Shown piece by piece: positions 7,739 to 15,495 of a stretch of DNA of 64,000 nucleotides. The notes beneath the pieces are model-generated. The model saw only the letters and a list, made by a program, of their open reading frames with translations. It did no database searches and was not told the DNA's origin. Location: assembly GCF_013376005.1 (NCBI RefSeq), contig NZ_JABMJK010000008.1:1-64000 (forward strand), read 5' to 3'. Every line of letters begins with the position of its first letter. Position 1 is the stretch's first letter. The stretch comes from Duganella sp. SG902. GTDB taxonomy: Bacteria > Pseudomonadota > Gammaproteobacteria > Burkholderiales > Burkholderiaceae_D. The translations under genes and the position numbers were made by a program.

Positions 7739-8944
7739 TTAACCAAGGGCGGCGCGGCCCAGGGCGGGATCGTCGGTGAAGAAGCCGTCGATGCCGGTGG
7801 CGATGTAGCGCTTGATTTCCGCGATCGAGCCCGCCTCGTTGCGGGCGAAGTCGCCGGCGTTGCTGCGGAAGTCGGCTGCGAGGAACTTGTTTTCTGGGCG
7901 GAAGGTCCAGGGTTCCACGCGCAGACCGGCCTTGTGGGCGTCGTCCACCAGCGACGATGGCTCGGCCAGCGTGCCGTCCTTTTTCAGCGGGATGATGGCG
8001 CGCGTCGGCGGCGCCACCACGTCGGCGTACTGGGCGATGTCGCGCAGGCCGGCTGGCGTCAGCATTTGCGCGAACGTCAGCGTGCCGCCGGCAGCCGCCA
8101 CGTCCATCGGACGCACGTTTTCGTTGATCACCAACTGCATCAGGCGCAGGTTGGCGCGGCGTCCAAGCTTGCTTCGCAGGTATTTCAGGTTGGCGATCTC
8201 AAACGACTGGATTTCCACCGGGTTGCGGCGCGTGTAATCGTGCGCGGCCAGTATCGACAGGAAGCGGTCCTCCAGCGGCAGGCCGACGCTGGCGAAATAC
8301 GTAGAATGCTTCAGCTCCGGCACGATGCCGACGATGCGCCCGCGCGCCGCCGCTTCAGCCGCCACGAAGTCGATGATTTCTTCAAACGTCGCCACCTGGA
8401 ACATGCCGTTGTACTGCGCGCTGCCGGGGCGGAATTGCGGGATGCGCTCCACCGCGCGCAGGGTTTTCAGCTCGGCCAGCGTGAAGTCGTCCACGAACCA
8501 GCCCTCGTGCGTTTCGCCGTCGATGGTTTTGCGGGCCTTGCGGCTGGCGAATTCGGGATGGCTGGCGACGTCGGTGGTCTCGCTCAGGAACGCTTCGTGG
8601 CGCGCGACCAGCACGCCGTCCTTGGTGCTGACCAGGTCCGGCTCGACGTAGTCGGCGCCATCCGCGATCGCCTTGGCGTACGACGCCAGCGTATGCTCCG
8701 GACGCAGCGCGCTGGCGCCACGGTGGCCGAACACCAGCGGGCGGCCGGCGCCGGCGCCCACCGGCGCCACGCCCGGCAGGCCGGACAGATCGACGTTACC
8801 GGCCGCCGCCGCCGTGCCGGCCGTCAGCGCGGTCACGCCCTTGGCCAGCGCGGAGGAGGACAGCAGCAGCGTGCCGCCGGCCACCGCCGCCGTCTGGATG
8901 AAGCCGCGGCGCGAAAGCCGCTTGGGTAAATAAAGTGTGTTCAT
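7739..8944 (-). CDS. Glycerophosphodiester phosphodiesterase, Tat-exported (GlpQ-like)
   Basis: Hydrolyses glycerophosphodiesters, released from phospholipids, to glycerol-3-phosphate and an alcohol. The N-terminus has a twin-arginine signal (SRRGFIQ at residues 11-17, then a hydrophobic stretch and ALA), indicating folded export to the periplasm. The GDPD fold begins VFGHRGASALRPEHT with catalytic H74, then metal ligands E101 and D103 in DYVEPDLVSTKDG, and H116 in VLVARHE. The ending GIDGFFTDDP is typical. The length of 401 aa fits periplasmic GlpQ. Its ATG shares one base with the stop of the upstream TonB receptor (TGATG), so both are made from one transcript. Confidence 0.9.
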   Translation of the reverse strand: MNTLYLPKRLSRRGFIQTAAVAGGTLLLSSSALAKGVTALTAGTAAAAGNVDLSGLPGVAPVGAGAGRPLVFGHRGASALRPEHTLASYAKAIADGADYVEPDLVSTKDGVLVARHEAFLSETTDVASHPEFASRKARKTIDGETHEGWFVDDFTLAELKTLRAVERIPQFRPGSAQYNGMFQVATFEEIIDFVAAEAAARGRIVGIVPELKHSTYFASVGLPLEDRFLSILAAHDYTRRNPVEIQSFEIANLKYLRSKLGRRANLRLMQLVINENVRPMDVAAAGGTLTFAQMLTPAGLRDIAQYADVVAPPTRAIIPLKKDGTLAEPSSLVDDAHKAGLRVEPWTFRPENKFLAADFRSNAGDFARNEAGSIAEIKRYIATGIDGFFTDDPALGRAALG

Positions 8945-11307
8945 CAGAAGTCTGCCATCAAGGTCAGGAAGCCCTGGCGTGGGGCGATTGGGAATGTATT
9001 GTACGTGCCGCTGGCCGCGCCGACCACCACGTTGAGATCGCCCTCCTTGTTGGTCAGGTTGGTGACGTTCAGGCGGTAGCGCGCGTTCTTCAGCCAGCCG
9101 CCGTTCAGGAACGGCAGCTTGCCCGAGACGCCCAGGTTGGTCAGGAAGTAGCTCTTCACCGACAGGTCGTTGGTGTAGGTGGCGTAGCGATTGCCGACGT
9201 AGTCGCCGCTCAGCTGGAATTCGGTGTCGGCCACGGTCAGGGTGGCGACGAATTTATCCATCCACTCCGGGCTGCCCGGCACCTTCTTGCCAGCGGTTGG
9301 CACGATGTCCTTGCCGCTGACGTAGTTGTCGTCATACTTGGACTGGTTGTACGACAGCGCGTTGTACAGCGAGAAGTTGCGGCCGAAGTGCAGGGTGCCG
9401 GAGAAGTCGATGCCGTTGGTCTTAACGCTGCCGACGTTGGTCAGCACCGCCAGGTTGCCGCCGATGATGGAGGTGATGACCGAGGTCGGGCTGATTTGCA
9501 GCAGGCGGTCCTTGAAGTCGACGTGGTAGACGTTGATCTGGCCGTCGAACGCGCTCACCGCGCCCCAGTTCAGCTGGTGGTTGGTGCGCAGGCCGGCCTC
9601 GTAGGTGATCGAGGTTTCCGGCTTGGCGGTGGACTTGAACAGGTCGAACGCGCCCTGGCTCGACAAGCTCCATGGCGACACGCCGCCACCGCCATAGGTC
9701 ACGAACTGGCGCATGTTCTTCTGTACGTTGAAGAAGGCCTGGTCTTGCGCCGTGATGTCCCAGCGGCCGCCGATCTGCGGCAGGAACCATTTCTTGGTGA
9801 TGATTTCGCCCACCGGCAGTGCGCTCGAGTTGGCGATCGCGCCGAATTTCGGCTGCACCGGGAACTGGCCATCCGCAAACTGCAGGCTGGATTTGAAGCC
9901 GGCTTGCAGCGCTACGTCCGGCGACACGCGCCATTCATCCTGCAGGTGCAGCTGGGCGACCTTGTTGTCGATTTCGCTGCCGTACTGGGTGATTAGCGGG
10001 TTGCTTGGGCGATCGTAGGGCGAGCTTGGGTTGTTCACGTCCAGCGCGTACCAGCGGCGGTAGGCCGAGGAGCGGTTATGTTCCAGCCAGAAGCCGGCCT
10101 GCAGCTTGTGATCGCCCAGTTCGGTATTCAGGGTCGACAGCCAGCCGTTGCGGTTGATGGCGTACTCGGTGGTGCGGGTGGCGTAGCCGGAATTGCCGAA
10201 CACTTGTTTCAGGTTCTGGCCAGGGAAGTAGACCGCGAACAGCGCCGGCAAGCCGGCCACGCCGATCGGACCTGCCACCACGCCGACGCCGTCGTCGTTA
10301 TGGTAGTAGATCTGGTTGGTCCAGCTTGTGGTGTCGGTGAGGTTGGTCTCGAACTTGGCGTAGGTCAGATAGTCGGTACGCTGGGCATCGCTGTAGTAAT
10401 TGCGGTAGTTGTTGCCCTCGGCCGCAGGCGTGGCGCCGGTGGCCGACAGGTAGGCCAGCGCCTGCTGGAAGTTCGGGTACATGAACGGGCGCGTGTACGG
10501 CTGGTATTTCTCGGTGGCCGAGTGCACGGTGCTGTCCTCGTTCGGTTCGATCTTGTCCGAGTAGGCGGCGTAGATGGTCAGGCGGCCCAGGCTGCTGTTG
10601 TTGACGAACTTGGCGTTGATCTGGTCGCCGCCCTGGCGGCCGTTGAAGTCCCACGCCTTCTGCTCGTGGTGCACGCCGGAGATATAGGCGCTGTTGCCAT
10701 CGCCAAAGTTGCCGGTGTCGTAGCGCAGATAGGTGCGCGAGGTCTTGTAGCTGCCCACGGTCTGCTGCACGGCCACGTTGCGGTCGGCCAGTGGGTTGCT
10801 GGAGAAGGTCTCGATGGTGCCGCCCAGGTTGCTGGTGGAGGCGGTGGCCAGGTCGCCGGCGCCCGACGACAGGATCACGCGGCCGACGTTCTCGCTGGTG
10901 ATGGCGCGCTGCGGCGACAGGCCGTTGTAGTTGCCGTACTGCTGGTCACCCAGCGGCACGCCGTCCATGGTGTAGCCCAGTTGCTGGCCGCTGAAGCCGT
11001 GGATGAACAGCGACAGGTTTTGCTCGTTGTTGCCCCATGGGTCGGCGGTCTGGAAACTGACGCCCGGCAGGGTTTGCAGCGCCTTCAGCGGGTTCACGCC
11101 CGGCAGGATTTTCTGCATGTCGCTCTTGCTCAGCTCAACCGAGGAGCGGGTTTTGCGGGTGGCCACCTCCACCGTGGCGATGGGCGCGGCGGCGGCGGCT
11201 TCGATCTCCGGCGCCTCGTTCGCAGCCATGTCGGCGACGGCGGCGGCCACGTTGGCGGCCATGGCCAGCATCGGGAGGGTCAAGGCTGCGAGGAATTTCT
11301 TGTTCAT
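8944..11307 (-). CDS. TonB-dependent receptor, probably phosphate-starvation regulated
   Basis: Outer-membrane receptor of 787 aa. It has a signal peptide (about residues 1-23), then an alanine-rich spacer. The plug begins VEVATRKTRSSVELSKSDMQKILPGVNPLKALQTLPG and contains LFIHGFSGQQLGYTMDGVPLGDQQYGNYNGL. The barrel ends in the aromatic GFLTLMADF. The gene is followed with a one-base overlap by a Tat-exported glycerophosphodiester phosphodiesterase and is preceded by a Pho-box-like site. The likely role is import of a phosphate-containing organic compound, or of a cofactor needed under phosphate limitation. The substrate cannot be read from sequence. Confidence 0.85.
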   Translation of the reverse strand: MNKKFLAALTLPMLAMAANVAAAVADMAANEAPEIEAAAAAPIATVEVATRKTRSSVELSKSDMQKILPGVNPLKALQTLPGVSFQTADPWGNNEQNLSLFIHGFSGQQLGYTMDGVPLGDQQYGNYNGLSPQRAITSENVGRVILSSGAGDLATASTSNLGGTIETFSSNPLADRNVAVQQTVGSYKTSRTYLRYDTGNFGDGNSAYISGVHHEQKAWDFNGRQGGDQINAKFVNNSSLGRLTIYAAYSDKIEPNEDSTVHSATEKYQPYTRPFMYPNFQQALAYLSATGATPAAEGNNYRNYYSDAQRTDYLTYAKFETNLTDTTSWTNQIYYHNDDGVGVVAGPIGVAGLPALFAVYFPGQNLKQVFGNSGYATRTTEYAINRNGWLSTLNTELGDHKLQAGFWLEHNRSSAYRRWYALDVNNPSSPYDRPSNPLITQYGSEIDNKVAQLHLQDEWRVSPDVALQAGFKSSLQFADGQFPVQPKFGAIANSSALPVGEIITKKWFLPQIGGRWDITAQDQAFFNVQKNMRQFVTYGGGGVSPWSLSSQGAFDLFKSTAKPETSITYEAGLRTNHQLNWGAVSAFDGQINVYHVDFKDRLLQISPTSVITSIIGGNLAVLTNVGSVKTNGIDFSGTLHFGRNFSLYNALSYNQSKYDDNYVSGKDIVPTAGKKVPGSPEWMDKFVATLTVADTEFQLSGDYVGNRYATYTNDLSVKSYFLTNLGVSGKLPFLNGGWLKNARYRLNVTNLTNKEGDLNVVVGAASGTYNTFPIAPRQGFLTLMADF

Positions 11308-11342
11308 GTTTTGCTCAGGTTAGGGAATGAATAACGCTGCGC

Positions 11343-11374
11343 ATCATAGGGGCCGAGTGTGACCGGATCATGAC
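11343..11374 (-). promoter_or_regulatory. Candidate Pho box with -10 element
   Basis: On the minus strand, 11374-11359 reads GTCATGATCCGGTCAC. The two GTCA-type half sites start 11 bases apart, the spacing of the classical PhoB box. Exactly 10 bases further (11348-11343) is TATGAT, a five-of-six match to the -10 consensus. In PhoB-activated promoters the box replaces the -35 and lies 10-11 bases from the -10. The site is about 36-67 bases upstream of the receptor's ATG. Together with the GlpQ-like gene in the operon this supports phosphate-starvation control. Confidence 0.6.
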
Positions 11375-11421
11375 GTGCGCGATGCGTTACACTGCTGTCT
11401 GGAAATAAGGAGAACGCGACG

Positions 11422-11733
11422 ATGCGGAGATTTTTATTGGCGCTTTTGCCACTGATGTTGGCGGCCTGCTCGATTGACCAGTCCCGGCTGGGGAATTTCA
11501 TCAACCAGACCGTGCAGCCCGGCATGCCGATGGAGCAGGCGCTGGTGCGCATGCAGGCCGAGGGCTTTTACTGCAACGCCGGCAGTGGTGGTGATGCGAT
11601 CATCGCCTGTACTCGCACGTATGAGCGGTTGGTCCGGAAGAACTGTGTGGAGCGTGTCGACTTGATCCGCAGCGCCACCAATGCCAAAAACGTCGGCGCC
11701 ATCGACGTGCTGGAAGTGAAGTGTCCTAAATAA
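11422..11733 (+). CDS. Small lipoprotein of unknown function
   Basis: A 103-aa exported protein. The N-terminus MRRFLLALLPLMLAAC is a lipoprotein signal with the acylated cysteine at residue 16. The mature part has about 85 residues with three further cysteines (FYCNAG, IIACTRT, RKNCVER) and a fourth near the end (EVKCPK), which could form two disulfides. I do not recognise the family; the TVQPGMPMEQALVRMQAEGFYC pattern is common in small proteobacterial lipoproteins. The stop shares one base with the next ATG, so it is probably cotranscribed with the transporter. An AAGGAG site lies at 11406-11411. Confidence 0.7.
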   Translation: MRRFLLALLPLMLAACSIDQSRLGNFINQTVQPGMPMEQALVRMQAEGFYCNAGSGGDAIIACTRTYERLVRKNCVERVDLIRSATNAKNVGAIDVLEVKCPK

Positions 11734-12695
11734 TGAATCGTCCCCGTTTTTTGCCGGATAACTTCACGCTGGCGATGATCGCGACCGTGGTCGCGGCCAG
11801 TCTGTTCCCCTGCCACGGCCAGGGTGCCGTGATCTTCAATGGCATCACCCATGTGGGCGTATCGCTGCTGTTCTTCCTGCACGGCGCCAAGCTGTCGCGC
11901 GAGGCGGTGATCGCCGGCGTCACGCACTGGCGCTTGCATTTGCTGGTGCTGCTGTGCACCTTCGCCCTGTTCCCGCTGCTGGGCCTGGTGTTGAAACCGG
12001 TGCTGACGCCGTTGGTGACGCCGGATTTGTATCTCGGCATTCTGTTCCTGTGCATGTTGCCGTCCACCGTGCAGTCGTCGATCGCGTTCACGGCGGCGGC
12101 GCGCGGCAACGTGCCGGCGGCGATTTGCAGTGCCTCGGCCTCGAATCTGTTTGGGATTTTCATCACGCCGGTGCTGGTGGGCTTGCTGACCTCGGCCCAG
12201 ATGCAGGGCGGCTCGCCGCTGGAATCGGCCATGCAGATCGCCTTGCAATTGCTGTTGCCATTCATCGCCGGTCAGGTGGCGCGACGCTGGATCGGCGCGT
12301 GGGTGGAGCGGCACAAGCCGCTGACGCGCATGGTCGACCAGGGCTCGATCTTATTGGTGGTGTACACCGCGTTCAGCGAGGCGGTGGGGCAGGGCTTGTG
12401 GCACCAGGTGTCGTGGGGCACGCTGGCCGGGCTGATGCTGATTAACGTGCTGCTGTTGGGGCTGGTGATGGGCATCAGCGCGCAGGCGGCGCGCCGGCTG
12501 GGCTTCAACCGCGAGGACCGGATCGCGATTGTGTTCTGCGGATCGAAGAAGAGTCTGGCCAGCGGCGTGCCGATGGCCAAGGTCCTGTTCGCAGGCGGCG
12601 CGCTGGGCGCCGTGGTGCTGCCGCTGATGTTGTTTCACCAGTTGCAACTGATGGTCTGCGCCGTACTCGCTCAGCGCTACGCGAAAGAAACCTGA
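11733..12695 (+). CDS. SBF-like (bile acid:sodium symporter fold) transporter, YfeH type
   Basis: A 320-aa inner-membrane protein with about ten hydrophobic helices. It matches the SBF-like group (YfeH, PF13593): an N-terminal PDNFTLAMI, then GVSLLFFLHGAKLS, LCMLPSTVQSSIAFTAAARGNVPAAICSASASNLFGIFITP, and the end segment AIVFCGSKKSLASGVPMAKVLF. The substrate of YfeH-like proteins is not established; related proteins move organic anions with sodium. It starts on the last base of the lipoprotein stop. A palindromic repeat follows right after the stop and separates it from the convergent hslO. Confidence 0.88.
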   Translation: MNRPRFLPDNFTLAMIATVVAASLFPCHGQGAVIFNGITHVGVSLLFFLHGAKLSREAVIAGVTHWRLHLLVLLCTFALFPLLGLVLKPVLTPLVTPDLYLGILFLCMLPSTVQSSIAFTAAARGNVPAAICSASASNLFGIFITPVLVGLLTSAQMQGGSPLESAMQIALQLLLPFIAGQVARRWIGAWVERHKPLTRMVDQGSILLVVYTAFSEAVGQGLWHQVSWGTLAGLMLINVLLLGLVMGISAQAARRLGFNREDRIAIVFCGSKKSLASGVPMAKVLFAGGALGAVVLPLMLFHQLQLMVCAVLAQRYAKET

Positions 12696-12784
12696 CGTCA
12701 TTCCGGCGCAGGCCGGAATCCATAGAACGCGCGCTTTACCACAGCGCATGTGTTCTATAGGTTCCGGCCTGCGCCGGAACGACA
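12696..12784. repeat. Long palindromic intergenic repeat, copy A
   Basis: An 89-base near-palindrome between two convergent genes. It begins GTCATTCCGGCGCAGGCC and ends with the complementary GGCCTGCGCCGGAACGAC; the inner arms atccatagaac and gttctatagg also pair. Two relatives lie at 18951-19032 and 23783-23869. It resembles REP-type elements and will form a strong hairpin in either transcript, so it may also end transcription. Confidence 0.85.
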
Positions 12785-12788
12785 GCCG

Positions 12789-13736
12789 TCAGTGCTTGGC
12801 GTCGCCGGCCGGCAGCAGGGTTTCGACCGGGGCGTCGCTGGCGAACAACTGCGCGCAGTCGACCTTGTCGTACTCGTAGTGCTGGCCGCAGAAGTCGCAG
12901 TTGACCGCCACCGTGCCGCGCTCGGCAATCACGCCTTCCACTTCCTCGCGCCCCAACATCTTCAGCATATTGCCAACCTTCTCGCGCGTGCAGCTGCAAT
13001 GGAATTGCGGATGCAGCGGATCGAACACGCGGATGGTCTCTTCCCAGAACAGGCGCTGAATCAGCACGTCGATGCCTGTTTCCAGCAACTCCTGCTCTTT
13101 CAGGGTCGAACCCAGGATGACCGCGCGGTTCCACGTCTCCAGCGCCTCTTCCTGATTCAGCGGCGTGGCTTCGGCCTTGCCGCCGTGGTAAGGCAGCTTT
13201 TGCAGCAGCAGGCCGCGCGAGACATTGTCGTCGGCCGCCAGCCACAGCTTGGTGTCCAGCTGTTCCGAACGCAGCATGTAGTTTTCAATCACGGTGGCCA
13301 CGTCGTCGCCATCCAGCGGCACCACGCCCTGGTAGGGCTGTTGACCCGGCACTTTTTCCAGCGGATCCAGCGTGATGATGAAACGGCCCTTGCCGTGCGC
13401 GTTCAGCAGCGAGGTCAGGTTGGCGTCGTCGGCAATGGCCACGTCCGGATTCAGCTTGGCGGTGGCGCGCAGGCGCAGCTCGGCGTCGCACTCGACCACC
13501 AGCAGGCGTACCGGGCCGTCGCCATGGATCTGCATGATGATGGAGCCGTTGAATTTCAGATTGGCCGACAGCAGGGCGGCGGCGGCCGTCATCTGACCCA
13601 GCACTTTCTTGACCGCGGCCGGGTAGTCGTGACGCGCCTGCACTTCGCGCCAGGTGGCGGAAATGTCGATCAACTCGCCGCGCACGGCGGCGTTGTCGAA
13701 GATGAATTTTTGCAGGGTGTCTTGGGTGATGCTCAT
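12789..13736 (-). CDS. hslO: Redox-regulated chaperone Hsp33
   Basis: Cytoplasmic holdase activated by oxidation, protecting unfolding proteins during oxidative stress. The start ATG at 13736 gives MSITQDTLQKFIFDNAAVRGELI, the usual Hsp33 opening; an upstream in-frame codon at 13790 would read into the neighbouring gene. HGDGPVRLLVVECD is conserved. The C-terminal redox switch has all four zinc cysteines, CSC and, 39 residues later, CDFC (patterns CXC and CXXC), so it should be functional. The length of 315 aa is slightly above the usual 290-300. It follows the gamma-carbonic-anhydrase-like gene after 4 bases on the same strand, and probably shares its transcript. Confidence 0.95.
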   Translation of the reverse strand: MSITQDTLQKFIFDNAAVRGELIDISATWREVQARHDYPAAVKKVLGQMTAAAALLSANLKFNGSIIMQIHGDGPVRLLVVECDAELRLRATAKLNPDVAIADDANLTSLLNAHGKGRFIITLDPLEKVPGQQPYQGVVPLDGDDVATVIENYMLRSEQLDTKLWLAADDNVSRGLLLQKLPYHGGKAEATPLNQEEALETWNRAVILGSTLKEQELLETGIDVLIQRLFWEETIRVFDPLHPQFHCSCTREKVGNMLKMLGREEVEGVIAERGTVAVNCDFCGQHYEYDKVDCAQLFASDAPVETLLPAGDAKH

Positions 13737-13740
13737 TGTG

Positions 13741-14265
13741 TTATCCGATCTTTTTGAGTTGCGTCTTGAACAGTTGGCCGCGTTTGACATAGCTGTCGGC
13801 GCTGCCTTGCAGGGCGGCCACTTCTTCCGCCGTCAGCTGGCGCGCGACCTTGGCCGGGGCGCCGATGATCAGCGAGTGGTCCGGGAATGCCTTGCCCTCC
13901 GTGACCAGGGCGCCGGCGCCAACCAGGCAGCCGTTGCCGATCTTGGCGCCGTTCAGGATCACGGCCTGGATGCCGACCAGCGAGCCGTCTCCAATGGTGC
14001 AGCCGTGCAGCATGGCCTGGTGGCCGATGGTTACGTTGCGGCCCACGGTCAGCGGGTAGCCCATGTCCGTATGCATGACCGTGCCTTCCTGCACGTTGCT
14101 GTTTTCACCGATGGTGATACGCTCGTTGTCGCCGCGCAGCGTGGCGCCAAACCACACCGAGCTGTGCTCGTGCAGGCTGACCTTGCCAATCACGGTGGCG
14201 GTATCGGCAACAAATGACAATGCGGCGATCTCGGGCGTGTGATCGCCAAGTTGGTATATTGACAT
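13741..14265 (-). CDS. Gamma carbonic anhydrase family protein (YrdA/PaaY type)
   Basis: A 174-aa left-handed beta-helix protein built of hexapeptide repeats ([57 protein letters not shown]). Metal-binding histidines of the gamma-CA group are present in VMHTD and IGHQAMLHG, and WFGATLRGD is the typical N-terminal block. Homologues bind zinc or other metals at trimer interfaces; many show no carbonic anhydrase activity, so the reaction is uncertain. It is upstream of hslO with a gap of 4 bases. Confidence 0.88.
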   Translation of the reverse strand: MSIYQLGDHTPEIAALSFVADTATVIGKVSLHEHSSVWFGATLRGDNERITIGENSNVQEGTVMHTDMGYPLTVGRNVTIGHQAMLHGCTIGDGSLVGIQAVILNGAKIGNGCLVGAGALVTEGKAFPDHSLIIGAPAKVARQLTAEEVAALQGSADSYVKRGQLFKTQLKKIG

Positions 14266-14400
14266 TGGAAACCTGCTTGAGTGCGGTGGGATGGCGCTAT
14301 TTTACGCGCCCAGCTATCGAACGGTCGTGCTATTATTTTGCTTTGCTGCCAGCAAGGCTAGGATATGGCGCTGGCTCTCCTATTTTCAAGGCATCGCATC

Positions 14401-15285
14401 ATGACCCACAAACCGTCCCGCTCCGAATTCCTGACCATCCGCGGCTTGCGCTGCCACGTGCGCCACTGGGGCGAGGAGGGCGCGCCCAAGCTGTTCATGA
14501 TGCATGGCTGGATGGACGTGGGCGCCTCGTTCCAGTTCGTGGTGGACGAGCTCAAGGGCGACTGGCACGTGATCGCCCCGGACTGGCGCGGTTTCGGCCT
14601 GTCGCAGCGCAACGGTCTCGACACCTACTGGTTCCCGGATTACCTGGCCGACCTGGACGCCATCCTGCGCCACTACTCGCCGGATCAGGCCGTCAACCTG
14701 CTGGGGCACAGCATGGGCGGCAACATCGTCGGCCTGTATGCCGGGGCGCGGCCAGAGCGCATCCGCAAGTTGATCAATCTGGAAGGCGCGGGCCTGCGTT
14801 CGTCCAAGCCGGAGCAGGCGCCGGGCCGTTACGCCAAGTGGATGGACAGCCTGCTGGAAAAGCACGAGATGCGCACCTACCCGACTCAGGCCGCCGTTGC
14901 CGCCCGCTTGCAGAAGACCAATCCGCGCCTGAGCGACGAGAAGGCCGGCTTCCTGGCCCAGCACTGGTCGGCGCAGAACGATGCCGGCGAATGGGAAATC
15001 CTGGGCGACCCGATCCACAAGCAAGCCGGCCCGCTGCCTTATCACGTCGATGACGTGATGGCCTGCTGGAGCGCCATCACGGCGCCGGTGCTGTGGGTGG
15101 AAGCCGACCAGACCAATATGTGGGACTGGATGGGCGCCAAGCCGGCCGGCCGCGCCGAACTGGACCGCCGCCTCGGCCACCTGCGCGACGTCACCCAAAA
15201 AATGGTCTACGACGCCGGCCACATGCTCCACCACGACCAGCCCGCCGATCTGGCGCGGATGATCGAGGAATTCCTGGGGGCCTAA
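14401..15285 (+). CDS. Alpha/beta hydrolase
   Basis: A 294-aa alpha/beta-hydrolase fold enzyme. The nucleophile is S104 in NLLGHSMGGNIVG. An oxyanion-type segment MMHGWMDVGASF and the acid/histidine region VLWVEADQTN and YDAGHMLHHDQP are present, so the triad looks complete. The ATG at 14401 is preferred over an in-frame ATG at 14365 because MTHKPSRSEFLTIRG begins the first strand directly and an AAGG lies 8-12 bases before it. The substrate is unknown. It stands alone between the divergent carbonic-anhydrase-like gene and the PLP enzyme. Confidence 0.85.
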   Translation: MTHKPSRSEFLTIRGLRCHVRHWGEEGAPKLFMMHGWMDVGASFQFVVDELKGDWHVIAPDWRGFGLSQRNGLDTYWFPDYLADLDAILRHYSPDQAVNLLGHSMGGNIVGLYAGARPERIRKLINLEGAGLRSSKPEQAPGRYAKWMDSLLEKHEMRTYPTQAAVAARLQKTNPRLSDEKAGFLAQHWSAQNDAGEWEILGDPIHKQAGPLPYHVDDVMACWSAITAPVLWVEADQTNMWDWMGAKPAGRAELDRRLGHLRDVTQKMVYDAGHMLHHDQPADLARMIEEFLGA

Positions 15286-15316
15286 GAAATGCTTGCCATG
15301 CGTTTGCTTTTTCGGC

Positions 15317-15421
15317 ATGATTGAACGCATGAAATTCCTTCACGCCTCCGCAATCAACAGCAGCCGCGCTGCTGGCGGTGGCGCACGCTCCAACATTATT
15401 CGAATTATTCAGGGTCGCTGA
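15317..15421 (+). CDS. Possible 34-aa leader peptide upstream of the dehydratase gene
   Basis: A short open frame begins at ATG 15317 (second ATG at 15329) and ends with TGA at 15419-15421, 75 bases before the dehydratase start. Near its end it reads SNIIRIIQGR, with four isoleucine codons in five (att att cga att att). That is the arrangement of amino-acid attenuator leaders, and the downstream gene belongs to the threonine dehydratase family, whose biosynthetic members make isoleucine. GC-rich sequence that can fold follows at about 15425-15470, but there is no clear T-run. No strong ribosome site is visible. The 210-base gap contains nothing else that I recognise. Confidence 0.3.
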   Translation: MIERMKFLHASAINSSRAAGGGARSNIIRIIQGR

Positions 15422-15495
15422 GCTGCGGCTGCGTGCCGGTGCTTGGCGCCCCGGAGACACGTGTACCCCTTTGAATAATCCGTTTGGAGCATCCC

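Noticed and set aside
15425..15470. Classical attenuator terminator before the dehydratase gene
   Set aside because: GC-rich pairing is possible, but there is no run of T after it, so it is not listed as a terminator.
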